A stretch of DNA of 64,000 bases from the NCBI GenBank assembly GCA_947561395.2, contig OX387184.1, positions 14,364,205-14,428,204 of the forward strand. Direction: 5' to 3'. Below the pieces are notes generated by a model, which was given only the letters and a program-made list of their open reading frames with translations, searched no databases and had not been told where the DNA came from. The translations under genes and the position numbers were made by a program. Positions 24,742 to 37,032 of the stretch are shown one piece after another. This DNA comes from Buxus sempervirens. Its lineage: Eukaryota > Streptophyta > Magnoliopsida > Buxales > Buxaceae. Within the stretch, counting starts at the first letter, position 1. Each line of letters begins with the position of its first letter.

Positions 24742-25777
24742 TTTTTTTTTTTGTAAACCAACATGACACTATATTGAAATAAAACGAACAAACGGAACCT
24801 CTCTACCATCATTGGAGAGCAGGTTCCAAATACAACAAGGAGGAGAGTGAACCCAAAGGCAAGGGAACCTGTCAAGAGCAAAATTTGCCAAGCAATCCGC
24901 TGCCTGGTTACCCTCCCGGAAGACATGACAAAAATCAATACTTAGAAAATTACATATTAAGGATCTGATAATAGAAAGAGCAGCAGAAATCTTCCATGGA
25001 CCAAGGGATGAAGAGTCTATGATCAGATTAATGACAACCTTAGAATCACCTTCGAAAATGACGAATTTTAAGTCTAGAGCAACAGCTAACCTGATGGCTT
25101 CTAAAGCGGCAAAAGCTTCCGCTTGAATGCTAGATGTGGCCTCCACAAATGATGCAAATGCAGCAATGAATCTTCCTTGACTATCTCTTGCAATCCCACC
25201 GATGGAAGCTGTATTTGAAAACCGTCTATAGGCACCGTCAAAATTGATCTTTACGTATGGGTGAGGAGGTCTTCTCCATGACACTTGCACTACTTGTTTC
25301 TGTCTACTGCTCCCCTCTTGGAAATTCTGCAATGACCGAGTATCATTGTGGAGCTTTGCAATGTATTGGCACACTCGTAGAAGAGAAGGCAGGTTGCCTT
25401 CAAATAACACCCCGTTCCTTTCCTTCCAGATTGCCCAAATGAAGTTAGCAATCTGTGACAGGAAAAAGCATCTGTTAAAACTTGATGAGTTGTTTTTTGA
25501 AGCCGGAAGATGAGCAATCCAAGAGAACCACTGTGGGAATGAGGAAGAAGGGCCAAGTGACTGAGTGGCACCTCCAATTGCCTTTAGCCATACCGCCCGA
25601 GAAAAAGGGCACTTCAAGATCAGATGCTCAAGGCTTTCCTCAGCCTCTTGGCACAACGGGCAGCTAGGTTCATATCCCCCAATCCTGGAGTTCAGCAAAT
25701 CACAAGTAGGGACAGCGTGAGACAAGCATTTCCATAGAAATAGCTTGATCCTTTTGGGACAATCGAGGTTACTTGTG
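24742..25777 (-). mobile_element. 5'-truncated LINE with 16-bp target duplication
   Basis: The insert is flanked by a perfect 16-bp direct repeat, ATTTCGTATAAATTTC, at 24726-24741 and 25778-25793. Its minus-strand 3' end is a poly-A (poly-T at 24742-24752). The minus-strand frame, open from about 25760 to 24769, encodes the zinc-binding reverse-transcriptase tail (CPLCQEAEESLEHLILKCPF) and the RNase H domain (VKINFDGAY, AEAFAALEAI, FEGDSKVVI). It begins inside ORF2 at the CPKRIKLFLWKCL segment. It is of the same family as the LINE at 49227. The undamaged frame and perfect duplication suggest a young insertion. Confidence 0.92.
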
Positions 25778-25793
25778 ATTTCGTATAAATTTC

Positions 25794-27028
25794 GAAGTTA
25801 CTTTTCAAAGCAAAAAAGTTAAAGAAATTTTATTTTGAAAGGTCAAAAAGTAACTTTGAAAAATTATACCAAATAACCTTTAAGTTAATCGGTCTAGTCC
25901 TTAATCAATGAGAACTAGCCACTTGGAAAATGATCTATGGCATTTACTAAGTCATATAAGGGTCACTTTTCATACATATCAACTCATACCCGAAAAGGCC
26001 GAAATTGAGTTTAGATGTGCATACTCTCATACATATATTTAAGTGAGTATCTATTATGTATATACTCTATTGTTTTCTTTTCTTTTACATTATCTTTATA
26101 ATTATAAAATCAACTATAAAACATAAAATTAGTAAAATGTGATAACAGATTTATGAATTTATTCACAAATAAATAATTTTATACAAACAAAACACATATA
26201 CGCTACAATAATTTATATTTGGGTGAATCTTTGACAAAAAAGATTGTGCGACTACAAATACAACGAGCATTTAATTGTCTTGTTATGTTAAAAATAATTT
26301 TTTAAGAGATAAATTAATTAAGATTTTTTCCAAATTCAATAGACCAATTAAGAGGTCATTATACATTAATAGATGCTTTCAATTAATGATATTCAAAACA
26401 TTTGCATTCATGTAAAAAAACAAAATAAATATTAAAATTTTATATTTTGTTTGGGCCAACCCGAACTCAAATGATAATGTTTGGGTTGGGTTTGGTTTTA
26501 ATGAATTTTGGTTAGGGCGGACTAATGACGAGTTTGGGCTAGTGAATTTTAGACTGGGTTGAGCCCGAACTTACATAACCCAATCTACTTACAACTCTAA
26601 TTGGTATCCAAAGAGAGAGAGATATGTTTCAACCCCATTTGACAACTAAGGATAAAGATTTGTCACACGAACGCACCTTAATTAGATATTAGATATTAGC
26701 TCTCAATCATCCAAGTTATATATAAAGCCCAAATATCGTCAAATTATATAGAGTTCCACCTTAGATCTCCCAATACGACAAGGCCAGCACTTGAACAAAC
26801 CCCGAGAACAGAGAGCGAAAATGAGATAATTTTCCGAATACCCGTAGCTTAAACAAGTGAAAAACCAAATTCCAATAGTTTCATAAGAGAATAAACATAG
26901 AATTGTGTGAGGCATTGATTTTTTGCAGAGTGATTTACATTTAGAAGCTTACAACATTCATGAAAGAGCAACGATGAGAAAAAGAGATTACTTTTGTAGC
27001 TATCCAAAATACAACCTAGGTTTTCTCC
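25794..27028. other. Intergenic, AT-rich
   Basis: No gene. 25795-25870 forms a short hairpin around GAAGTTAC...GTAACTTT. 26450-26600 contains GGGTTGGGTT-type sequence like the hAT elements but without definable ends. Confidence 0.45.
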
Positions 27029-27036
27029 AATGCAAG

Positions 27037-27837
27037 TAGGGTTACTTAACGGACCGGCCTGGCACGGCACGGACACGATTAGTTTGTGCCTAACGGGCCG
27101 CGGGCCGGGCACAGCACGGCCCGCCTGGCAAACGGGTTGTGCCGTGCCTGTCCCATCACCGAAAACCCAGGCACGGCCTAGCCCGTGACATGTCTAAGGC
27201 TGAACCGTGTCAGGCCTAGCAGACTTTACTCCTTTTTTTGCAAAAAAAATTAGAGAAAATGGAAAAAATAGTAAAAAAAAACCATACAAAAATTCTAAAA
27301 AATATATTTATTATTCACAAAAATGTTTTATACATACTGGGATAGAATTTGCTCAAAAAAATTAATTATTATAAGTACAAGTGCAACTTTGCAAATACAA
27401 CAATACATAATACACTTACACAAAATAATACTGCATCACTCTAGTATGAGCACATCCCAACTAAGTTGGCACCCACTCATTATTCTTTCATTTTCAGTTT
27501 AACTATTACTTGATAGCTACTGAGATGAAGAGAGTAAGAGAGGTTGTAGAAAAAGTGTGGTTTGAAGTGGTAAGGGTTAGGCTTATTTATAAAAAACCAA
27601 AAGTGGTTTTTTTACCACCTTTACTTTCAAATATGGCTATTATTTCATAGTTGGAATGGTAGAAATGATCATTTATAGTCAATTATAAACATACCCTCCT
27701 AATACAGCTTTTTGGGGGGGTGTGTAAAATTATAAGAAAGGGTAAAACCACTTTTTTGTGCTTGGCGGGCACAAGCACACTTATAGCGTGCTGAGCCGTG
27801 CTATGTATGTGCCAACCTAGCCCGATAAGCAACCCTA
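27037..27837. mobile_element. Non-autonomous hAT element (TAGGGTTGCTT family)
   Basis: The ends are TAGGGTTACTTAACGGACCG and, read inward from the right, TAGGGTTGCTTATCGGGCTA. The 8-bp duplication is AATGCAAG (27029-27036) against AATGTAAG (27838-27845), one mismatch. GC-rich subterminal sequence with repeated GGCACGGC/GCCGTGC flanks an AT-rich middle. No transposase frame. Confidence 0.82.
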
Positions 27838-27845
27838 AATGTAAG

Positions 27846-28282
27846 AAGCCACACACCAGTTTTTTTACCCCTCATCGGAGAAAAAATAATAATAATAGAG
27901 TAGTCGTTAAATTGATGTGCTGCTGCGCAAACATAAGGGGCACAAAATGCATTATTTATATCGTCAATCATGACCGTCCAAACTTGTAGGACCGTTACAA
28001 AGTAAGACTGTAGTATCGGCTGGAGCCACTCATAACACACTTTAGACTCCTCATTGACCTGTGGCCCACTGAAGGAGTTGAACGGACTAAAACATTGTGG
28101 ATGATCGACGTGGCCAGCAACTGTCCTCAATGTCTCTCTTGGACCAATTATATTCTGCCGCGTGGATAGATTGGACCCCGATCAGGCGGTGCGCATGCCT
28201 TTGATAACTACTCCTATGAACTTCCCCAGCGTCCCGAAACACTACTAAAAACCCTCTGCAGCTCGCGCACGCTCTTCTCTGC
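27846..28282. other. Upstream region of the CTD-binding protein gene
   Basis: Intergenic then promoter sequence. I could not assign a convincing TATA box. Confidence 0.4.
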
Positions 28283-28366
28283 ATGTCCTACGTTTCAAGA
28301 TCTGTTCATCCTTCGTTCTTCCCTTTGAAAAAGAGGAATTAGGGTTTCGAAAATCCTCTCTCTGTA

Positions 28367-28799
28367 ATGTTGGAGCGGAAATTCAGGTACTTTAATGTCA
28401 TTTCTTCTAGTCTTTCCTTGATTTTGCCCTTCGTCCTCTTTGAATCTCGTTTGCCTACAACCTCTTTGGTACTTTTCCCGCCCTTTTTTTTTTATAGATT
28501 TACCTTGTACTTGTGTCTCCTTCTTGAATTTTATTTTTTATGGTTCTATTGTCCGGTATGTTTGTTTAATTGGGGCTGTATTTTGTTATTTGGTTGTAAT
28601 TAAGCTCATTTTTCATTGGAGTTAGGGCTCCAAGAAGTTCAAGTCGTGGCTTATTTTCGAACAAGCAAAATCTTTTCAGGAAGTTTTAGCAGAAATTTCA
28701 GCTATGATTCTTTTTTGTTTTAGGTGTTCTGTGACTTCTGTGATGAGGCTTCTGCATGGATCAAATTTAGGGTGCTTTTACGAGGTTACAGTACTTTAG
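28367..28799 (+). CDS. Upstream ORF of 31 codons, split by a leader intron
   Basis: ATG at 28367 opens a frame that crosses a predicted leader intron (donor AAATTCAG/GTAC at 28386; acceptor TTTTGTTTTAG/GTGTTC before 28724). It ends at TAG 28797-28799, 44 nt before the main ATG. Once spliced it has 31 codons, beginning MLERKFRCSV. Another, shorter uORF (28283-28342, 19 codons) could lie further upstream if the transcript starts early enough. Such uORFs commonly lower translation of the main frame. Confidence 0.4.
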
Positions 28800-28843
28800 G
28801 TTTTGCCCGGGGGAGCAGGAGAAAGGGACGTTATTGTGGTGGG

Positions 28844-31800
28844 ATGAATAGTGTCTTCTCCGAGCAGATACTGGCGGACAAGCTCTCCAAGCTCAATAGC
28901 ACCCAGCAGTGTATTGAAAGTATCCTAATTTTCTCCTTTGAATAAATATCTTTTTCATAATTACTTTTCAGATATATATTCAGTACTGGAATTCTTTACC
29001 AATTTGTTCCTCAAGTGATGAATTGCTGTTACGCCGTTAACGTTCTGGTTAGTGTTCCTCAGACACTATCTTTTTCTTTGAATAAATATCTTTCTCATAA
29101 TGGACTAATTATCGACTTATCATCTAAAATATGGTAGGGGATATTTTTTTGTGCTATGATTCTTCAGTTGTTATGGTGTTCGATCATATCTGAGTTAAGA
29201 GGAGGATTTGGTTGTGTTAAGGACCAATAAGGCTGTAAAGTTTATCAAATAAAAGTTTATCAATAAGGATTTGGTTGTGTTAAGGACCAATAAGCCTCAA
29301 TGACTGTAAATCACCAGCATTCATTCTCTGTTTTGTCATGTGTTGGAAGAGAGTGAGTTTAAAGGTGTTAAGCAGGTGAACTCTGACTAGAACGAGGATA
29401 ACAGAAACCTTTGGATCAAAGATGACCAGAACCTTAAAGGAATCAAACACCAGTGTTGGAACATCGAAACATTGGGATGGTGCTGACCTTGTGGTGTTCC
29501 GGCGTTCCAAGTTTTCTGGAGTGATGTTGGATTGGTAGTTCTTCCCACGAAGTCATGGTCTCTTGAGGGTTCTATTATTGACAGTCAAGTGGTAAAGGTT
29601 TGGTGCTCATGCTGGAAGATAAATCATATATATGGGACGAGGTTTTTTGGCATATTGGCACCTGACTTGATGGACAGTCGGTCAAGGTTGTCTAAAGTTG
29701 TCTAAAGCCCATCAATACCTGAACGCTTAGCATCATTAAGTGGTAGGTCAGCAGGCAACTTTCGACGAGCCTTTCTTATCAGAACCTAGGCAGGTGAGCT
29801 TGGTTAGAATACTGTTGCTGCATCTTGCCTCATGCGCAACTAATCCCCCATTAATTCCTGTCTTAGGGAAACACATGCTGCTGTTATAGGGGCCTCATTA
29901 ACTATTCCTCTATACTTTATTGACTCAAGCATTGGCAAGAAACATACACTGCCTGTATAGGGGTCTGGTAAAATATTCCTATATACTTGATAGTCTTCAG
30001 CTGTAGGCAAGCTATTATAGGAAGTTTTGTCACTTAGTTATCCTTTCATGACCATGATCTAAGTCTACTGAGCTTGAGGTAGCTCGCCAAGTTGTGGAAG
30101 GTTGCTGTGTTTGGGGAACTCTTTAGGTCAGCATCAGTCAATTGTTGCCCTGCTGTGTTACCACCCTAGCAGGTGCCACCTTGGCTTTTTTAATTCGGAA
30201 AGGTGTCACTGAATCAAAATTGAAAACAAACCTGATACCAACATAATGAATTTAAGTCCTTTCTTGTATGTAATTCTCATTTTTCAACACATTCATCATT
30301 TTTCAACCCACAAGATATATGCATCTCTCAGACATTTTGTTATACTAATGAATCACCAACTTATCATCTACTTGCATTATGAGCAATTGCAGTGGTCTTT
30401 TTATGTCAAATAAGTTATCTTAACTTCCTTGTTTAGCATTGTCGCATTGGTGTATCTTCCACCGGAGCAAGGCAGAACTTGTTGTTGCAACATGGGATAA
30501 GCAGTTTCACAGTTCACAAATGGTGCAGAAAGTTCCATTTTTGTATCTTGCAAATGACATCCTACAGAACAGCAAACGTAAAGGAAATGAATTTGTTAGT
30601 GAATTTTGGAAGGTATTACCTGCAGCACTGAAGGATGTCGTTGAGATTGGAGATGAGCATGGAAAGAATGTGGTTTCTAGACTGGTAACCTTTCTTACAT
30701 TTTGCATGGAATAATTGTTTTCTGAACACTGTTCACACGTTATTGAATTTTTGTACTATTTGTAAAATTTTAAGCACTACTTGCATGCAATTTGCTTTGT
30801 TTTTTGTTACTTGAGCAGATTCACTGGCTTGTTATTTTAGTCTTTTTTATGGAAGCAGATTGCTCCAGTCATGTTTTTTTTTTTGATAGAGCTATTGTTC
30901 CAGTCATGTTGCTTGAGGATAATTCCTTCTTTTCTTATGTGTGTCCTTTATCTAGTACCTTATGGGAACTTTTGGCCCCTGGTCAAGCTAAATCTCTTTG
31001 ATTCTTTTAACTTCATGAAATAGAAGACTCCACAGATATGTTGTGATTCATGTGACATAACCTATGAGACCAGTATGTTGAGAACTGATACTATGTATAT
31101 GGTATGAGATTTGACTGAAGAATGCTTAGTGAACTATTTCATTAATAAATTGTAGGTTGATATCTGGGAGGAAAGGAGAGTGTTTGGGTCTCGTCCACGG
31201 AGCCTTAAAGATGTCATGCTTGGAATAGAATCACCCCCACCGTTGGATTTTGGGAAAAAACGTGCACGTTCCGTTAAAATTGTAAGAAGGGATTCACGAT
31301 CTATCAGAACAGTAAGAACCAGAGCCTTGTTTTGTCTGTTTTCCATTTTTTTTATTTTATATTATTTTCTTAATGTTGGAGACATATATCAGTTTATGAA
31401 TTTTTTTTTCCTCCTCCTCCAGTTTGACTTGTATTTTTATTCCTATTTTTGCAACAAGCTTAAGACAGCACTAACTATGTGACTTTTAACAATCAGAAAT
31501 TGGCTATTGGAGGCACTGCAGAGAAAATAGTGTCAGCATTTCACTTAGTTCTTTGCGAACATGCCAATGAAGACTCGGAAATGAGTAAATGCAAATCTTC
31601 CGCCCACCGAGTGAGGAAAATGGAGAAAGATGTTGATGTGGCCTGTAGTACCACTAAAGGTAATTGAAAATAACATGAGATTGACACAAAGTGATACCTC
31701 ATTATGGTGGATCATATATTTATATTTTTGTACAAAGTTGCTCAGTCAATTCGAAAAGGTAGAATTAACTCCTTTCACTTCTGGCTTCATTGTCTCAATA

Positions 31801-32606
31801 TGAGATTCATGATGCTGTCAGCTTAGGGTTGATGTTGCTTGTAGTGTAACAGAACTGAAAGAGCCCCTTATATTTAACTCACGCATATTTTAATGAACAT
31901 CTTCCTTCTCTTTAGCTGTTGCTTGGGTGTAACCCTTGCGCATACATTCTGTCTTTCTCATCATATTATTAAGTTTCTGTATTCATTAAAATAAATAAAT
32001 AGGGATTTGGGATGGCATTTGGTTGTCTAAGGTTTACCTTTTTTCTTCAGTGGGGGACCCAAAGCGAACCACATTGGCAAATGAATTAGTAGAAGAAGAA
32101 ACTGTTTTAAAACAGTGCATTGAAAAACTTAAATCACTGGAAGAAAACAGGGTTGCCCTGGTGTCTCAGTTAAGAGATGCTTTACATGAACAGGTATTTG
32201 ATTGTATCATTGCTTGTCCCATAGATGTTTTAAATTTCCATAACGCTGTCCAATTATGAAGTTCCATTTACTTATTTTGATTGCCTCTTTAGGAATCAGA
32301 ACTGGAGAATGTCCGCACTCAGTTGCAGGTGCATATCCTGATAACTTTATTATCATCTTGAGAGCATTTTGTTTTTCAAGTTTTAGAATCCTTCTTTATT
32401 GGACGTATATGTGGTTTGTTTTCTCTGCGTTGTATGATGATACAACTTTATTCTAAAATATTGCATATGAAGTTCATTGTTGTATTTTTGTTCTTTTCTC
32501 TCCCGTCTTCTTTCAGATATTTTTTAGCAGATTTGATCTTTATTTCCTTCTTTCTATAGTCAAGATAGGTGCACGTAATGACAGATATGGCTCTATATAT
32601 ATACAG

Positions 32607-32638
<32 letters not shown>

Positions 32639-35218
32639 CTATTTGTGTGAAGATAAATATCTTCTAGGTCAAGGTACTGAATTCTTTATGAGTTGATTTA
32701 GACCCCAGTTGGGTGTTAAAACTAATGGCATTCAGATGAGCCTTAATGTCAGAACAGGTCATTAAAAGGTCAAGTTGTTTTTGATTGATTAGCAACTAAA
32801 GCTATTTTTGTCATCGAAACGTTCATCCATAAAATTGACAACTTCTTGTCTTTTTATTTTTTGGTTTTATTTTTTTATTTATTTTTTTATTTTTTCATCT
32901 CAAAAGCATCCTTATAATTTCCTCAAAAAGATTGTGAATTATGTGCAACTTGACTCTGAACTATGTGAAGGGAAATAATTGTTCGCATGGAACTGACCCG
33001 GAGTATGGCCTGAACTCTCTTGTCCCACTCCAACGAGTAAAAGTTAAAGCAATTGAATAAATTGAAATCATTTTATTGATGGTTTCTCATAGAGAAGCAA
33101 TGATTTTCATGCACATAACCAGCCAGGGGCAATGATATATGAAGTATTTGGACACATCATCACCATCTTCTTCTATGCCTGATTGCTTCCCTGCCGTCCT
33201 GATTAATCTGGGTTGGTTGCAAAAGTTCTTTTTCACCAATTTTTTTTTTTTGGCCATACTTTGTTAGCTTGCGGGTGATCCTTGGACAAACATGAAATCT
33301 GAGAACGATATTCAAGGATGGATTTTAACCAAAGTTGCTTGCTGGTTGCCAAACTGACACAATCCTTGTTTTCTGTCTGGGCCTTGAGACAGTAGTTGAG
33401 AAGCCAAGAGCTTGACATTATCGGATCGAGATGTCAACCTAACACAATCCTTCCATCTGGGCATTAGACCAGATTTGTGCATCATACTTCATGTTTTAGT
33501 AAGAAACATGATAAAAACCTGGACAGGGATCCTTTTTTTTTTTTGGAAGGTACCTGGGCAGGAATCCTTTTTCACAAATCTATGATTCTTACATTCGTGG
33601 GTGTTGTTTGTTTCAAGGTTTGCATCTGTCACAGATCATCAGATTATGCTACCCTTCATATAGAAAAACTTATATTTCTACAGCACTATTTTGTTATTTT
33701 GCTGCTAGGTATTTGGTGCCAGGCCTGTGCAATCATACAGAATTCTTAGTATTGAAAATTTTTTAGTTAGCATCTGAGATATATTAGGAATTGGTGGACA
33801 ATAGTCAGAAATAGCTGAAGCTTGTTTTTTCAGTTGCTTGCCTATTCTGAGATCCTTGGAGTTTTTTACGTTCTTGTTTTCTATGGGTTTTGTATTGTTT
33901 TTACTTTTGCTTTTCTGTACTTAAGAGTGATCCTATGACTTGTGGGGTTTTTTCTCCCTTTGATATTAATGAAGCTTCATTACTTATCCAAAAAAAAAAC
34001 ATTTTTAGTTAGGACATTGCAATAATTTAATGAAGCATAAGAAACATATATGTTGGTAAGTAATAGTTATTGTTATTAAAACCGACTTACCTTGTTCATG
34101 GCAAGTAGAGTCTGAGACCAATGTGTACGTAAATGAATGAAGGGAACAAAAAATCTATGTGATTACTCCAAGCTGTGGTTTTATTAGGCAGCTTATGCAA
34201 TACCAGTTCTCTCGGTGGGGATCCCAGGCCGCTCTTATTGTAGATTTGATGTTGAAACTTGAATCTGCCTTAGCATAAACACCCTGAAAATAAAGGTACC
34301 ATAGAAAATTCAAATGGGATAATGATCTTGCTATAAGACCACTTAACCCGAATTGTTACTTGAATATAGGCGTTTGGTTATTTTTATTATAAAAATTACA
34401 TTTTGTTCATTATCAAACAAATGCTTTTGCATTACCGTCTTATGTTATTTAGGTAATTTTAATAACCATGTATGTGCTTTATTGTTCAGGTAGCAGAGGC
34501 ACAGACAGCGGAAGCCAGTAACATGCAGAAGCAGCTCAATGGAGAAGATTATGACGCAGTTAGTAATCCATCACCAGTGAATGCAGAAGCGGAGGAAATA
34601 TCCAAAAGAACAGCTGCAGCACTTGCAGACAAGCTGGCTGCTTCTAGCTCATCTCAACTGATCATGACCTCTGTGCTATCCACATTTGCAGCAGAGGCAG
34701 CAAAAAATGCTGGCATGACAACGTCATCCGCGTCATCCAGTTCATTCTCTTCCACCCCAACCAATTCGGCAGGTGATTTAAGGCCAAAGCTAGAGAAGCC
34801 AATGCCAGTATCAGATCCTAACTTCTTCGTTGCATCACAGCCTCATGCTGGTACAACCCATCCTTATCAAACAATCTTGGTGCCCCAACCTAGCATACAG
34901 GGGCAAGCCCTGATGTCCCAATCCCAATATCATTCACTTCCAAACCCACAATCGCAGCAATACCTGCAGCCATCTGGAGGGATTGTAGGAATGTCATATG
35001 GTTATAATGTCAATGGTTATGGTGCCAATGGTTATGGTGGTGTTCCACCATTGCCTCCAGGTCCGCCACCACCCCCAGCACACATGGTATCTCCAGTGAC
35101 GCCAACACCTCAGCAGCAGTCAATGCTGTTAAGTCAGCATCCCCCAGCACCACCTAGTTTCCGGCCACTTCAACCTCCTGGAATGGTGTACTATGCACAC
35201 CATAATCATTCTCAGTAA
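28844..35218 (+). CDS. RPRD1/Rtt103-like CTD-interacting (CID) protein
   Basis: Seven coding exons, 28844-28919, 30437-30684, 31156-31311, 31497-31659, 32051-32193, 32293-32328 and 34490-35218, give 516 residues with consistent phases and GT-AG borders. The N-terminus (about 1-135) is the CID/RPR fold, formerly annotated as ENTH/VHS. It has LSKLNSTQQCIE, LSHWCIFHRSKAELVVATW, FLYLANDILQNSKRKGNEFV and IWEERRVFGSR. A charged, coiled-coil-like segment follows (VEEETVLKQCIEKLKSLEEN, then ALHEQESELENVRTQLQVAE). The tail is Ser-rich, then Pro/Gln/Gly-rich, and ends in YYAHHNHSQ. Yeast Rtt103 and human RPRD1 bind the Ser2-phosphorylated C-terminal tail of RNA polymerase II and act in termination and CTD dephosphorylation; a nuclear role here is inferred. 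Intron 1 (1.5 kb) and intron 6 (2.2 kb) are large; the latter carries a LINE fragment and a CA repeat. The gene lies tail to tail with the dehydrogenase at 37033. Confidence 0.92.
32608..32634. repeat. (CA)n microsatellite in intron 6
   Basis: About 13 CA units, preceded by a short TA run, within the intron between exons 6 and 7 of the CTD-binding protein gene. Confidence 0.9.
33771..34000 (+). mobile_element. Short 3' LINE fragment in intron 6
   Basis: About 230 bp of T-rich sequence ends TTGATATTAATGAAGCTTCA, then TTACTTATCC and a 9-nt poly-A. It is flanked by TTTTTAGTTAG at 33760-33770 and 34002-34012. That is the shape of a severely 5'-truncated LINE insertion. Only non-coding 3' sequence is present. 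Confidence 0.6.
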
Positions 35219-35688
35219 CACCAAGTTTTATAACAGGGTAGTCCATCTTAGTCGATGTAATTGCCTTCTGCACAGAGAAATTTTCCCTATGATTATGAAA
35301 AGCTTAGAAGAAATAGCTTTTGTCAAAGAGAATTGAATCTTGATGTTTGTCAATGGTTATGGTGCCAATGGTTATGGTGGTGTTCCACCATTGCCTCCAG
35401 GTCTGCCACCACCTCCAGCACACATGGTATCTCCAGTGTCACCAACACCTCAGCAGCAGTCAATGCTGTTAAGTCAGCATCCCCCAGCACCACCTAGTTT
35501 CCGGCCACTTCAACCTCCTGGAATGGTGTACTATGCACACCATAATCATTCTCAGTAACACCAAGTTTTATAACAGAGTAGTCCATCTTGGTCAATGTAA
35601 TTGCCTTATGCACAGAGAATTTTCCCTATGATTATGAAAAGCTTAGAAGAAATAGCTTTTGTCAAAGAGAATTGAATCTTGATGTTTG
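35009..35688 (+). repeat. 340-bp tandem duplication of the end of exon 7 and 3' UTR
   Basis: 35009-35348 and 35349-35688 are near-identical copies, differing by only a few substitutions and one single-base indel. The repeat unit starts at TGTCAATGGTTATGG and contains the last ~70 codons, the stop codon and about 120 bp of 3' UTR. The junction shares TGTCAATGG/TGTCA microhomology. Translation stops at 35216-35218 in copy one, so copy two lies in the 3' UTR although its frame (to 35558) is still open. Confidence 0.92.
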
Positions 35689-35689
35689 T

Positions 35690-36290
35690 CATCCGATTTT
35701 GTTTTTTGTTTTTTCCTGTAATGATTATGTTAAAGATCAAACAGGTAAAGGGCAGCAACATTTCCCATCCTAGTTTAGCCTTGTCCACGGGGATCTGTGT
35801 CTATTTTTGTCGTGACTGTTGCCTTCATAATCATCTTCGCCTTCTCTCTCATCAGGAATTATACCTCGAAGGTGATGTTTAAAAACCAGATCGACCACAC
35901 ATTGTAAAGTGAAGAGGTAAAAGTCGATAACCGTATTTCTTTATGAGTAAGCCTCTTTCTATTTTTGGAAATCATCGTTTGCGTATAAGATTCTGACATT
36001 CGATGAGAACAGCAAAAGCACACCCGCCCCGGAATTTCGGAATGACATGGTTTGCAGACTGCTATGGCCGTTATGATCAGTGCGTTTTTTCAGTGGGCCT
36101 CACCTCACATATTTACCCAAATGAAAAAACACTTGCATGACATATTTACACAAATTGGAAAAACACTGACCGTGAGATGCTCCGATCATTGCAGTCTACA
36201 ATACATTGTAGTTGATTTCTTTTCTGAGAGTTTAGATTGAAAGGTGGGGATCGGACGTCCAATATGCTGAACCAATGCTGTGATTGTTGC
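35690..36290. other. 3' UTR and intergenic
   Basis: No gene. 36169-36183 shares ACCGTGAGATGCTCC with 24643-24657. Confidence 0.4.
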
Positions 36291-36299
36291 ATTCACTAA

Positions 36300-36725
36300 A
36301 AAAAGAAAGTGTAATTCCACTTGAATCCTTGATGTTTGTTACTTATGCACATAGACCTTTGATGTTTGTTACTCATGCACATAGACCTTCTAATATTTTG
36401 GAAAGGACAGAAATCTCCCTTAATATTTGCACAAATAGTCGTAAAACACCCTTCCAAATATTTTGTATCTAAAATACCCTTTAAGTTTGAAAAAAATGCT
36501 TTACCTTAGAGACAAGATTTGTTTAGATACAAAATATCAAAATATTTGGACGGGTGCTTTTAATTTCAAGAGGCTTTGATCTTTTTTCTTGATATTGAAC
36601 AAACAAAAGGGATCTTTGTGACCATTTGTGCAAATGTGAATGAAGGTTTTTGTCATTTTTCAATTGTCAAGGGTCTATGTGCATAATTAACAAACCTTAG
36701 AGAGTGTAAGTATAATTATCGCAAA
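36300..36725. repeat. Imperfect foldback repeat
   Basis: Left and right halves are inverted relatives. TTACTTATGCACATAGACCT (left) faces TTAATTATGCACATAGACCC (right, read inward), and an inner pair CCAAATATTTTG also matches. Within the left half, a ~31-bp unit containing GATGTTTGTTAC and GCACATAGACCTT is tandemly repeated. Probably an old MITE. Confidence 0.55.
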
Positions 36726-37032
36726 AATCATTTTATCAAAAGAAATTTTGATTTTTTTAAAACTAAATGCACCAATCACTACGTCCATTCAGGGGATGTG
36801 AAGGAATTGACATTTCCAGGCTTTGCTTAGACATCGCCCATCTAGCTAAGCAAATTTTCTAAGCAAAGGGAACTGAAGTCAGTAATCCAATTTCCAACTA
36901 CAAACAGAATATAAACTTATTCCAACCGTTCCATAGATTGACCAAAACTTAAAAGAAATGCATTCAAGCGAGACTTTAAAGTTAAATGCATCTGAGAAAC
37001 AGTGTATGTGGCAGATATGGAGGAAGAAGACT

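Noticed and set aside
26450-26600. Fourth GGGTTGGGTT-type hAT element
   Set aside because: Only internal similarity is seen; neither end nor a target duplication could be defined.
35349-35558. Second copy of the CTD-binding protein tail as a separate gene
   Set aside because: It is part of a tandem duplication lying after the stop codon, with no start context of its own.
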